From contig CAZXKG010000064.1 in assembly GCA_964641695.1 (NCBI GenBank), positions 1 to 14,657 on the forward strand: 14,657 bases of DNA, read 5' to 3'. Each line of letters opens with the position of its first letter. Within the stretch, counting starts at the first letter, position 1. A program made the translations under genes and the position numbers. The notes under the pieces are model-generated. The model had not been told where the DNA came from, ran no database searches, and was given only the letters and a program-made list of their open reading frames with translations. Below, in pieces: positions 1 through 5,666 of this stretch. The stretch is from RHKX01 sp964641695. Lineage in GTDB: Bacteria > Actinomycetota > Thermoleophilia > Solirubrobacterales > 70-9.

Positions 1-515
1 GGATCGTCGACCGTTGCGACCGGTGACCACGAGAAGAAGACCCCGCTGTCGATGTCGGGTGAGAACGTGCCTTCGTATCTGGGATTGGCGCCTGTGCCGG
101 TGGCAACTATCGATGGGGTTTCTTGGGGCGGCGTAACTGAGTGCGTGCTCCAGCCGTTGGATCCGTCCACACCGGTACGCCGCGCGACGTACTGAGCATG
201 CGCACCTGAAAGGCCCTTGCCGTCGGAGAACCCGAACAGCGAGGCGAAGGAGACCGCACACTCGGACGAGCAGTCTGAGCGCACTCGGACGTATGAGGTG
301 TTCGGGATCACCTCACCCCCGTTCTTGCCGGGAGGCGACACCATCTCCCAGGCTCGGTTGTCGGGCAGGAAGCCTTGGCCCGGGAGACTACCGGCGGCAC
401 TGGCAGCCGGGGCCGCTTGCGATGTGAGCAGAATCGCGAGAGCAAGCGTGGCGAGCAAGCCGAGCGCGAAGATCAGCTTACGAGGACTGTCGACAGAGCT
501 TAGGAACGCGCTCAC
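1..515 (-). CDS. Secreted protein, N-terminal part (runs off left edge)
   Basis: The first 171 codons of a larger gene read leftward from GTG at 515. An AAGGAG Shine-Dalgarno at 522-527 sits 6 nt before this GTG, which is why I chose it; an in-frame ATG at 542 would add nine residues but has no such site. The N-terminus is a signal peptide: short basic segment (SPRK), a hydrophobic core of about 15 residues (LIFALGLLATLALAILL), then an Ala-rich cleavage region near residue 40. The mature part starts with RAWEMVSPPGKNGG and later has QYVARRTG, NGWSTHSVTPP and FSPDIDSGVFFSW. From memory this pattern is typical of large extracytoplasmic, probably beta-propeller-like proteins abundant in Thermoleophilia; no enzymatic role is known to me. 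Codons are more relaxed (TCA, ATA, CTA, CGT, AGT) than in genes to the right, suggesting accessory or transferred DNA. That the gene is real: fairly sure. Function: unknown. Confidence 0.8.
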   Translation of the reverse strand, partial: MSAFLSSVDSPRKLIFALGLLATLALAILLTSQAAPAASAAGSLPGQGFLPDNRAWEMVSPPGKNGGEVIPNTSYVRVRSDCSSECAVSFASLFGFSDGKGLSGAHAQYVARRTGVDGSNGWSTHSVTPPQETPSIVATGTGANPRYEGTFSPDIDSGVFFSWSPVATVDD

Positions 516-568
516 CTGTGTCTCCTTGTGGTCCGGAGTCATGCGGTGAAGGTGTCTTCGGGCCGCAT

Positions 569-592
569 AACTTCTTAATCAAGTTGTCGGGG
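569..592. repeat. 24-bp repeat, copy 1 (inverted relative to 1045-1068)
   Basis: These 24 bases are the exact reverse complement of 1045-1068. The copy lies 54 bp upstream of the GTG of the secreted-protein gene, where a promoter or operator would be expected. Its core (AACTTCTTAATCAAGTT) is partly palindromic. Unlike copy 2, the outer GC-rich arm is preserved only on the right side (GTCGGGG); the left flank reads CCGCAT. Confidence 0.85.
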
Positions 593-635
593 CACGAGAA
601 ACGGCTTGAGCAGTGGGAATGCGGAGCGTTGTCGT

Positions 636-666
636 CTCCCGCACGCAGCCCGTAGGTGTGCGGGAG
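636..666. other. Strong hairpin (9-11 bp stem)
   Basis: CTCCCGCAC (636-644) and GTGCGGGAG (658-666) are perfect complements. A G-T and a C-G pair extend the stem to 11 bp with a loop of about 9 nt. It sits between the secreted-protein gene and the folP-like gene. On the plus strand it is followed by a short pyrimidine run (CTTTC), on the minus strand by no T-tract. It could be a terminator or a structured leader; I cannot decide. Confidence 0.5.
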
Positions 667-872
667 CGTGCTTTCGGCGGGGTCGGTGAAACACCGCGTA
701 CGTGAGCGCTGGGGTGAGCGCTTCGGAGCTCGGCGATTGACACGCGGCGAGGCGAGTGCTCCCCCTCGAAGGTGAGTAGGAGGCGGTCGGCGCCTCACCC
801 CTTTGATGTACGTGGCGTTACCTGAGAACTACACCTAGGCGGCGGGTCGGCTGCCTATCTGGCGGTTGGGGG

Positions 873-902
873 TTGCACGCGACAGACAGCGCCGTCTATA
901 GT
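873..902 (+). promoter_or_regulatory. Putative sigma-70-type promoter, plus strand
   Basis: TTGCAC at 873-878 and TATAGT at 897-902 are separated by 18 bp, the best -35/-10 pair I found in the window. Transcription would start near 909 and run rightward, through an AGGAGG at 922-927 and a GTG/ATG at 941/944, into the antisense strand of folP. The open frame from 941 reads like antisense of folP rather than a protein, so the product may be a small or antisense RNA, or the match may be chance. Confidence 0.4.
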
Positions 903-1044
903 GCCGCCGGCTCGCAGGGTCAGGAGGGCTTCCATCGATCGTGATGGGAGGATCTGGATCCGGTGGAGGCGCAGCGAACCGTCAAGGTTCGATCGCCTCG
1001 GAGCTACGGAGAGTCAACCGTCGTGAACACCGCGTTCTACGGCA

Positions 1045-1075
1045 CCCCGACAACTTGATTAAGAAGTTGACGGGG
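1045..1075. repeat. 31-bp near-perfect palindrome containing repeat copy 2
   Basis: The sequence is self-complementary over 31 bp apart from two mismatched pairs and the central base: outer arms CCCCG/CGGGG, inner arms CAACTT/AAGTTG, AT-rich centre. Positions 1045-1068 are the inverted copy of 569-592. It begins only 6 bp beyond the folP stop codon (1082-1084). It could be a hairpin at the end of the folP transcript, although there is no following T-tract, a protein-binding operator, or a dispersed REP-like palindrome. The A/T-rich core stands out from the surrounding high-GC DNA. Confidence 0.85.
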
Positions 1076-1081
1076 TCGGAC

Positions 1082-1948
1082 TCAGCGGACTCGCGCGATG
1101 GCCCCCGCCACCCGGATCGCGTCCAGCGCGTCCCGGTCGTGCAGGCGGTGGATCTGGGCTCCGGCGAGGGCGGCCAGCGTCGCGGCGGCAACGGTGCCGT
1201 TACCCCGCTCGGACGCGTCCAGCCTTCCCTCCCAGGAGCCGGCAAGCACCTCCCCGATGAAGTCCTTGCGGGAGAGCGACATGTAGATCGGGCGGCCGAG
1301 CGCGTGGAGCCCCTCGAGGCGGGCGAGGATCTCCAAGTCGTCGGCGGTGCTGAGGTCGAAGTCGAGGCCGGGGTCGATCGCGATCGCCGCCGGATCGACG
1401 CCGAGCTCGACCGCGCGCTCGATCCGCTCGGCGAAGAACTCGAGCAGGCGAGCGACCACATCCTCGTAGTGCGGCGGCTCGCGGTCGACCCGCGGTGGGC
1501 CCTCGATGTGCATGAGCACGTAGCCGCAGCCGCTCTCGGCGACCACCTCCAACATCGCGTCTCCTCCGCCGCCGATGTCGTTGATCACCGACGCCCCGGC
1601 GGCAGCCGCGGCCCTCGCGACCTCGGGCTCGAACGTGTCGGCGCTGATCGGAACGCCTTCCGGGCCGCCAACTGAGGCGACCAGACCCTCCACCGCGGGA
1701 ACCAGCCGGGCGATCTCGTCGGCCGGCTCGACCGGCGGACCGGAACGCGCCGCAACCGCCCCGACGTCGACCATGTCGAAGCCCTCCCCCACCAACCGCT
1801 GCCCGTCCAGGACCGCCTGCTCGGGAGTCCCGCTGCGCGCTCCGGCGAACATCGAGTCTGTGGTCACGTTGACGATCCCCGCTCCCAACGGGCCCCCCGT
1901 GAGGTCGAGCACCCGATCCGCGAGCTTCCAGACGGTGGCCGCCCCCAT
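1082..1948 (-). CDS. folP: Dihydropteroate synthase family protein, divergent
   Basis: 288 aa, normal length for DHPS, which condenses p-aminobenzoate with the pterin pyrophosphate in folate synthesis. TIM-barrel landmarks appear in order: GIVNVT (24-29), PISADT (100-105), INDI (122-125), LMHIEG (145-150), DPG (192-194), SLSRKDFIG (224-232) and HRLHD (267-271). These keep counterparts of the pterin- and phosphate-binding Asn27, Asp104, Asn123, Asp192, Lys228, Arg268 and His270. The two active-site loops deviate: NVTPDSFSDGG is NVTTDSMFAGA here, and the GGESTRPG loop that closes over pABA is GAVAARSGP, keeping only the Arg. It may be the organism's folate enzyme or a paralogue like mycobacterial FolP2, which is reported not to have DHPS activity. 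ATG at 1948 lies 3 bp after the cupin stop, so the two are probably co-transcribed. Confidence 0.85.
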   Translation of the reverse strand: MGAATVWKLADRVLDLTGGPLGAGIVNVTTDSMFAGARSGTPEQAVLDGQRLVGEGFDMVDVGAVAARSGPPVEPADEIARLVPAVEGLVASVGGPEGVPISADTFEPEVARAAAAAGASVINDIGGGGDAMLEVVAESGCGYVLMHIEGPPRVDREPPHYEDVVARLLEFFAERIERAVELGVDPAAIAIDPGLDFDLSTADDLEILARLEGLHALGRPIYMSLSRKDFIGEVLAGSWEGRLDASERGNGTVAAATLAALAGAQIHRLHDRDALDAIRVAGAIARVR

Positions 1949-1951
1949 CGC

Positions 1952-2380
1952 TCAGGGGAGCCGGAAGACGTCGCCGTAGTCGGCGAGGTCGAACGTGTAT
2001 GCGGGCGGCTCCTCACCCGCGGCCTGCGCGTCGGCCGTCGTCTGCAGCGCCCCTGCCAGGCCCTCGAGGAACTCCCTGGTCCGAAGCGGCGGGCGGACCT
2101 CCCAGCGCACGGTCCCGCGGCGGTTCGGTTCGCCGCCGAACTCATGCGGAGTCTTCGCGGGCACGATCAGCTGCTCTCCCTGCTCGAGGGTGCGCACGTC
2201 GCCGTTGACGCCGGCGCGGACTGCTCCGGAGAGGACCACGAAGCGCTCCTCCTGGTTGGGATGGAGATGGGACGGCGCCAGAGCGGCGCCAGCCTCGTAG
2301 CTCGACTCCATCACCAGAACCTCATCGTCTTCGGAGATGAAGGTGATGGTCTGTCCGGTAAACGGGTTCTTGAGCACCAA
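1952..2380 (-). CDS. Small single-domain cupin protein
   Basis: About 142 aa with a classic cupin barrel. Motif 1 is SHLHPNQEERFVVLSG (residues 37-52), with metal-ligand candidates His38, His40 and Glu44 or Glu45. Motif 2 is GEQLIVPAKTPHEF (68-81), with the fourth ligand His79. The N-terminus (NPFTGQTITF) and C-terminal tail (FDLADYGDVFRLP) are shared with other small stand-alone cupins; substrate unknown. I chose the TTG at 2380, 9 nt after a GAGGTGG purine stretch; GTG at 2377 or 2413 is possible. The frame is open much further upstream, but that part is antisense to the HAD gene. It is divergent from the HAD gene and 3 bp from the folP-like gene. Family: sure; start codon: unsure. Confidence 0.8.
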   Translation of the reverse strand: MVLKNPFTGQTITFISEDDEVLVMESSYEAGAALAPSHLHPNQEERFVVLSGAVRAGVNGDVRTLEQGEQLIVPAKTPHEFGGEPNRRGTVRWEVRPPLRTREFLEGLAGALQTTADAQAAGEEPPAYTFDLADYGDVFRLP

Positions 2381-2435
2381 CCCACTATTCCACCTCGGGG
2401 GCGAGACGACCACCCCCCGCCGGTAGCTGGACAAA

Positions 2436-2441
2436 TACCCT
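2436..2441 (+). promoter_or_regulatory. -10 box (TACCCT) of HAD gene, leaderless-type
   Basis: TACCCT ends 8 nt before the ATG at 2450 and no Shine-Dalgarno precedes that ATG. This fits transcription starting at or next to the start codon, as is common in actinobacteria. The same hexamer precedes the DtxR-type gene. No clear -35 is visible. Confidence 0.4.
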
Positions 2442-2449
2442 GCCCGTCC

Positions 2450-3268
2450 ATGGCCCTCCGCTGCCTCTACACCGACCTCGACGGAACCCTGCTCGGCAAG
2501 TTCGCGTCGCTCTTCGCCGATGCCGAGGGGAACTTCTCCCGCAGCCAGGCGCTGATGCTGGAGGCCTGCCACCGGGCCGGCGTCGAGGTCGTGATCATGT
2601 CCGGCCGCCGCGAGGCGCAGGTGCTGTCGGACTCGCGGCTGATGGGCCAGAGCTCCTACATCTACGAGGCCGGCTGCGGGATGGTCATCGACCGCGAGAA
2701 GACGCTGCTGACCGGGGATCTCTGGGTTCCGAACGAGCGGGGGAACCCGGCCGATCGGATCATCGCCTCGGGCATCCCGCAGATCCTGTTCGAGCACTTC
2801 GGCGGGCGATTGGAGTGGCACGCGCCGTGGCACGAGGGACGGCTCCTCTCGCTGCTGTTCCGGGGCAGGGTCGACGTGGCCGAGGCGAACGAGCTGATCG
2901 CCGCCCAAGGCGAGGCGGGCAACGACCTGCGCTTCCTCGACAACGGGGCGATCAACGCCCCGATGGAGGGGATCGACGTCGCCCACGCCTACCACCTGGT
3001 CCCGGGCGGGGCCAGCAAGGGGAAGGCGGTCGGCGCGCACATGCGGGCGCGTGGCTACTTGCCGGAGGAGTGCATCGCAGCCGGCGACTCGATCGAGGAT
3101 CTGGGCGCGGCGGACTACGTGGGCAGGTTCTTCTGCGTCGCGAACGGCCCGGAGAAGGACGGGGAGCTGCGCTCGTCGCTGGGCGACTTCGACAACGTGA
3201 CGGTCACCGAGGGACGTAACGGCGACGGGGTTTACGAGGCGGTCGTCTCGACTCTGGCCGGCGCCTGA
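2450..3268 (+). CDS. HAD-superfamily (type IIB/Cof-like) phosphatase
   Basis: 272 aa. The four HAD motifs are present: motif I DLDGTLL (9-15; nucleophile Asp9, acid/base Asp11), motif II SGR after VEVVIM (about 50-52), motif III Lys in GGASKGKAV, and motif IV GDSIEDLGAAD with the Mg-binding acidic residues. The large cap between motifs II and III places it in the IIB class (Cof, sucrose-phosphatase, mannosyl-phosphoglycerate phosphatase relatives). It is a cytoplasmic Mg-dependent phosphomonoesterase, substrate not predictable; a sugar-phosphate is plausible. It is divergent from the cupin with only a short spacer and lies 86 bp before the metalloregulator gene. The ATG is chosen because translation begins MALRCLYTDLDGT, directly before motif I. 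Confidence 0.85.
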   Translation: MALRCLYTDLDGTLLGKFASLFADAEGNFSRSQALMLEACHRAGVEVVIMSGRREAQVLSDSRLMGQSSYIYEAGCGMVIDREKTLLTGDLWVPNERGNPADRIIASGIPQILFEHFGGRLEWHAPWHEGRLLSLLFRGRVDVAEANELIAAQGEAGNDLRFLDNGAINAPMEGIDVAHAYHLVPGGASKGKAVGAHMRARGYLPEECIAAGDSIEDLGAADYVGRFFCVANGPEKDGELRSSLGDFDNVTVTEGRNGDGVYEAVVSTLAGA

Positions 3269-3342
3269 GCCGCCGGCAGGGCATCTCCTGATACCCGGCC
3301 TCAGCAGTCGGATATCGCTCGCCGCCGAGCCACCCCGCCGGG

Positions 3343-3348
3343 TACCCT
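3343..3348 (+). promoter_or_regulatory. -10 box (TACCCT) of DtxR-type gene, leaderless-type
   Basis: TACCCT followed by exactly 6 nt and then the ATG at 3355, with no Shine-Dalgarno. The box overlaps the 8-bp palindrome GGGTACCC (3340-3347), which could contribute to an operator for autoregulation. Confidence 0.45.
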
Positions 3349-3354
3349 CAGCCT

Positions 3355-4068
3355 ATGAGCAGCACGCACGCCACAGATGCTGAGGAGGAGTACCTCCAAT
3401 CCTTGTTCTGGCTGCAGGAGGCGGGGCTGCCGATGACCGGCGCCAACGTCGCCCGTGCGATGCAGCTCTCGCCGCCGACGGTCCACGAGATGATCGGCCG
3501 CCTGATCGACGACGGCTACGTCGCCCGCGAGCCTGACAAGTCGCTCAAGTTCACCGAGAGCGGCAAGGAGCACGCCGAGGCGATCGTCAGCCGCCACCGC
3601 CTGATCGAGCGCTTCCTGACCGACGTCCTGAACATCCCCTGGGACGAGGTCCACGAGGAGGCCGAGCGGATGGAGCACGCGATGTCGCCGCGGATGGAGG
3701 AGCGCATGCGCGAGGCGATCGGCGACGCGAACACCTGCCCGCACGGCCACCCGATCGATCTCGACAGCCGGATCGCGGGCTCCCTGCTCGCCGACTGCGA
3801 GGTCGGCGCCGAGGTCCAGATCCTGCGCTTCGAGAACGAGGCCGAGGAGCTGCTGCACTACCTGCGCGCCGCCGGCTTCGAGCCGGGGATGAAGGCGAAG
3901 GTCAAGAGCTCCGACGAGGAGCGAGTGGTGATCGCTGCCGAGGATGGCGATCACTCGGTCTCCTACAGCGTCGCCGAGACCGTCTCGGTGATCGCCGACC
4001 CGGCGCCGCCGCCGCGGGCCGCGCTGCCGGAGCAGCTGCAGCTCTCACACGACAAGTACGGGCGCTAG
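3355..4068 (+). CDS. DtxR/MntR-family metal-dependent repressor
   Basis: 237 aa with the full three-part layout of DtxR/IdeR: N-terminal winged helix (about 8-70; ANVARAMQLSPPTVHEMIGRL is the HTH), a metal-binding dimerisation domain (about 72-145) and a C-terminal SH3/FeoA-like domain (about 150-215). The metal region matches diphtheria DtxR with a constant offset of two: His81, Glu85, His100, Glu107 and His108 stand for His79, Glu83, His98, Glu105 and His106. The DtxR ligands Met10 and Cys102 are Glu12 and Glu104 here, which resembles the Asp/Glu ligands of manganese-sensing MntR. It should repress metal-uptake genes when metal is bound; Mn or mixed Mn/Fe sensing is my inference. No transporter is in the window. 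Confidence 0.9.
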   Translation: MSSTHATDAEEEYLQSLFWLQEAGLPMTGANVARAMQLSPPTVHEMIGRLIDDGYVAREPDKSLKFTESGKEHAEAIVSRHRLIERFLTDVLNIPWDEVHEEAERMEHAMSPRMEERMREAIGDANTCPHGHPIDLDSRIAGSLLADCEVGAEVQILRFENEAEELLHYLRAAGFEPGMKAKVKSSDEERVVIAAEDGDHSVSYSVAETVSVIADPAPPPRAALPEQLQLSHDKYGR

Positions 4069-4097
4069 GGACCGCGCGTCCGGCGTCTCGTTCTCGG

Positions 4098-4128
4098 CTG
4101 AACTTCAACCGGCCTGTGGTCGGTTCAG
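4098..4128. terminator. Possible bidirectional terminator hairpin
   Basis: CTGAAC (4098-4103) pairs with GTTCAG (4123-4128), with room for extra ACCG/CGGT pairing inside. It lies between the convergent DtxR-type and SAM-adenosyltransferase genes, where a terminator is expected. There is no T-tract, so this rests on position plus a 6-bp stem. Confidence 0.3.
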
Positions 4129-4208
4129 GTTCCGTTCGAAGGCGTCACATCCGCCAAGTGCACGGGAGCAGCCCCTAGCCCGGCTCAGGTTCGTCCCGCG
4201 GGCGTCAC
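4121..4208. repeat. Imperfect 28-bp direct repeat, 60-bp period
   Basis: Positions 4121-4148 and 4181-4208 match at 21 of 28 positions, with identical ends: GGTTC follows a shared CA, and GGCGTCAC closes both copies. The offset is exactly 60 bp. It fills most of the 156-bp gap between two convergent genes and encodes nothing I recognise. It may be an old tandem duplication or paired structural or binding elements. Confidence 0.6.
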
Positions 4209-4224
4209 GGGCGAGCAACGACGG

Positions 4225-5055
4225 TCACGGCGCCGGCTCGAGCTCCACGACATCGCCCACGCGAACGTCGAGGACCTCGCTGGCGTCGCCGCGGTTGACG
4301 GCGATCGCCATCCGGCCCGACGAGTCCTCGTAGAAGAGGAAGCGGCCGTCGCTGACCTCATCGAAGGCCGTTGCCCGAGCCGCCGTTCGACGGCGCTTGC
4401 GGGAGCCGACCGAGACGCGGGCCGCGCCGGCGAGGGGATGGCCGTCGAGGTCGTCCCGTGCCAGATCGAGCGAGATGTTGCCGAAGCCGTCGATGCGCTC
4501 GGCGTGGGCGAAGGCGCGCAGCTGCTCGAGCCGGGGGCGAGAGGTGGGCTGACGCTCGAGCGTTCCCGGATCGATCGGCTCCCCCGCCGCCGCCAACGGA
4601 GTCCCCTTGGCCAGCTCGGCGGCCACGGGAGCGAAGAGATCACGGCCGTGGAACGTGGCGAAGGGGTGCTCGAGCTGGAACGTCGAGTCGCTGATGTCCA
4701 CCGCCTCGGCGGGACCGCCGAGCAGATCGATCGCGGGCGGCAGGAGGCCGTTGTCGGGGCCGACGAAGAAGTGACGCTCGACGCCGGCGTCGGTCTCCCG
4801 CTCGACCCTCACAGCCACGGCCCTTCGCGGTCCGCCGACACCCGGATCGACGATGGCCAGGTGCACTCCCGCCGGGGCGTAGGGCACGGCGTCGGCCAGC
4901 ACCGCCGATCCCTCGCGCACGTCGTGTCGCCCGATCCCGTGCGAGATGTCGATCACCTCGGTCCCGGGAGCGATCCGAGCGATCACGGCACGACAAACCC
5001 CCGCGAAGTCATCCGCGACGCCGTAGTCCGTGAGGAAGGTGATCGGAACGCCCAC
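4225..5055 (-). CDS. SAM hydroxide adenosyltransferase (SAM hydrolase, adenosine-forming)
   Basis: About 276 aa, family formerly DUF62; it hydrolyses S-adenosylmethionine to adenosine and methionine, is distantly related to fluorinase and chlorinase, and is cytosolic. Seen in order: PITFLTDYG at the N-terminus, DISHGIGRHDV, AIVDPGVGGPRR, GPDNGLL, TFHGRDLFAPVAA, IDGFGNISL. The Asp in VDPG (residue 70), Arg in GGPRR (77) and His in FHGRD (136) correspond to the Asp-Arg-His set that activates water in this family. The halogenases lack this set, so hydrolase rather than halogenase is likely. GTG at 5055 is preferred: it gives MGVPITF and lies 8 nt after TAGGCT; GTG at 5061 would add two residues. 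It is convergent with the DtxR-type gene and follows the nucleotidyltransferase gene after a gap of about 120 bp. Confidence 0.85.
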   Translation of the reverse strand: MGVPITFLTDYGVADDFAGVCRAVIARIAPGTEVIDISHGIGRHDVREGSAVLADAVPYAPAGVHLAIVDPGVGGPRRAVAVRVERETDAGVERHFFVGPDNGLLPPAIDLLGGPAEAVDISDSTFQLEHPFATFHGRDLFAPVAAELAKGTPLAAAGEPIDPGTLERQPTSRPRLEQLRAFAHAERIDGFGNISLDLARDDLDGHPLAGAARVSVGSRKRRRTAARATAFDEVSDGRFLFYEDSSGRMAIAVNRGDASEVLDVRVGDVVELEPAP

Positions 5056-5063
5056 GACCACTT

Positions 5064-5069
5064 AGCCTA
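5064..5069 (-). promoter_or_regulatory. -10 box (TAGGCT) of SAM-adenosyltransferase gene
   Basis: TAGGCT on the minus strand ends 8 nt before GTG 5055 and no Shine-Dalgarno is present, consistent with a leaderless mRNA. A small inverted repeat (CGTGA 5092-5096, TCACG 5103-5107) lies just upstream, near where a -35 region would be. Confidence 0.35.
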
Positions 5070-5183
5070 GGCGCAGAGCCAATCCGGCATCCGTGATCGT
5101 TGTCACGAACGGATCGCGGTCGCTTGCTCACGGCTGCTACCGAGGCGACCTTCCGCCACCCGTTTCGCGGTCTACCGGCCAGC

Positions 5184-5666
5184 TCAGCCTTGGTTCGTCA
5201 GGGCCTCGACGTCCTCGAGGTCGATCGGGCGCCCGCGGGCGAGCTTCATCGCGATCAGGTCGTCGAGACCCACAACCCGGACCTCGAGATCGTCGAGGGT
5301 GATCTCGAGAGCGGCCTCTCGCAGCTCGTGGAACGGGCGGGCACCGGGTGCATCGTGGATCACGTCGATTCCGCCGGCGGCGGTCGAGAACTGCCAGATC
5401 GTGGCGCGCGGAGGCAGGTCGGCAGTCACCTCGGCTTCCTCGAACCCGGCGTTGAGGATCCTGGCGTCGATCGCCCGCAGCGCCTCGGCGAGGCGGTTCA
5501 GGTTGTCCGGCTCGGGGGCCGGGATCAGGTCGATGTCCGCGGTCATCCTCCTGCGGCCGTGAGTCTGTGCCGCGACGCCGCCGATCACGACGTAGTCGAC
5601 GCCGTGCTCACCCAGCACCGCGAGGATTCGCTCTGGATCGAGCGGCGGCTCCCCGGCGCCGGTCAC
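5184..5666 (-). CDS. AbiEii-like nucleotidyltransferase (putative toxin)
   Basis: 160 aa from GTG at 5666, whose GTGA overlaps the TGA stop of the upstream HTH gene; an earlier in-frame ATG at 5723 would overlap that gene by 61 nt, so I reject it. The core is a minimal nucleotidyltransferase: VIGGVAAQTHG (residues 27-37), then RRMTADIDLIP (39-49) with the GG pair and the Asp44-x-Asp46 metal ligands, a possible third acidic strand at GGIDVIHD, and a C-terminal KLARGRPIDLEDVEAL of the K-x-R-x(n)-D-x-x-D type seen in AbiEii and DUF6036-like proteins. In known AbiE systems such an enzyme is the toxin and a cotranscribed DNA-binding protein the antitoxin. Gene order here is the same. Alternative: a housekeeping nucleotidyltransferase of unknown target. 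Confidence 0.75.
   Translation of the reverse strand: MTGAGEPPLDPERILAVLGEHGVDYVVIGGVAAQTHGRRRMTADIDLIPAPEPDNLNRLAEALRAIDARILNAGFEEAEVTADLPPRATIWQFSTAAGGIDVIHDAPGARPFHELREAALEITLDDLEVRVVGLDDLIAMKLARGRPIDLEDVEALTNQG

Larger units (their letters stand above)
516..1081. other. Gene-poor intergenic region with repeats
   Basis: About 566 bp between the start of the secreted-protein gene and the stop of the folP-like gene. The frames open across it do not look like protein: low-complexity Arg/Pro/Gly-rich products, no convincing ribosome site, or continuation antisense through folP. It contains one copy of a 24-bp repeat at each end, a strong hairpin, a plus-strand promoter match and a small hairpin at 975-991 (six-base arms CGAACC and GGTTCG). 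It is less GC-rich than the rest of the window. Confidence 0.7.

Noticed and set aside
478..798. Minus-strand frame of 106 codons overlapping the secreted-protein start
   Set aside because: It overlaps the signal-peptide region in another frame, is Arg/Pro-rich, and its PDNLIKKL stretch is just translation of the 24-bp repeat.
960..1010. tRNA-like T-loop (GGTTCGATC)
   Set aside because: The five bases on either side do not form a T-stem, and no acceptor, D or anticodon arms can be drawn. The GGTTCG is better explained by the CGAACC/GGTTCG hairpin.
941..1675. Plus-strand frame following the 873-902 promoter and an AGGAGG
   Set aside because: From 1082 onward it is exactly antisense to the folP-like gene and its composition is typical of a shadow frame. 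Only the promoter and the RNA possibility were kept.
2381..3040. Extension of the cupin frame upstream to 3040
   Set aside because: The extra residues are antisense to the HAD phosphatase and low-complexity; the cupin fold begins only after the proposed start near 2380.
4069..4224. Possible SAM-type riboswitch near the SAM-adenosyltransferase gene
   Set aside because: The region is downstream of that gene, not upstream, and shows none of the conserved cores of known SAM riboswitch classes.
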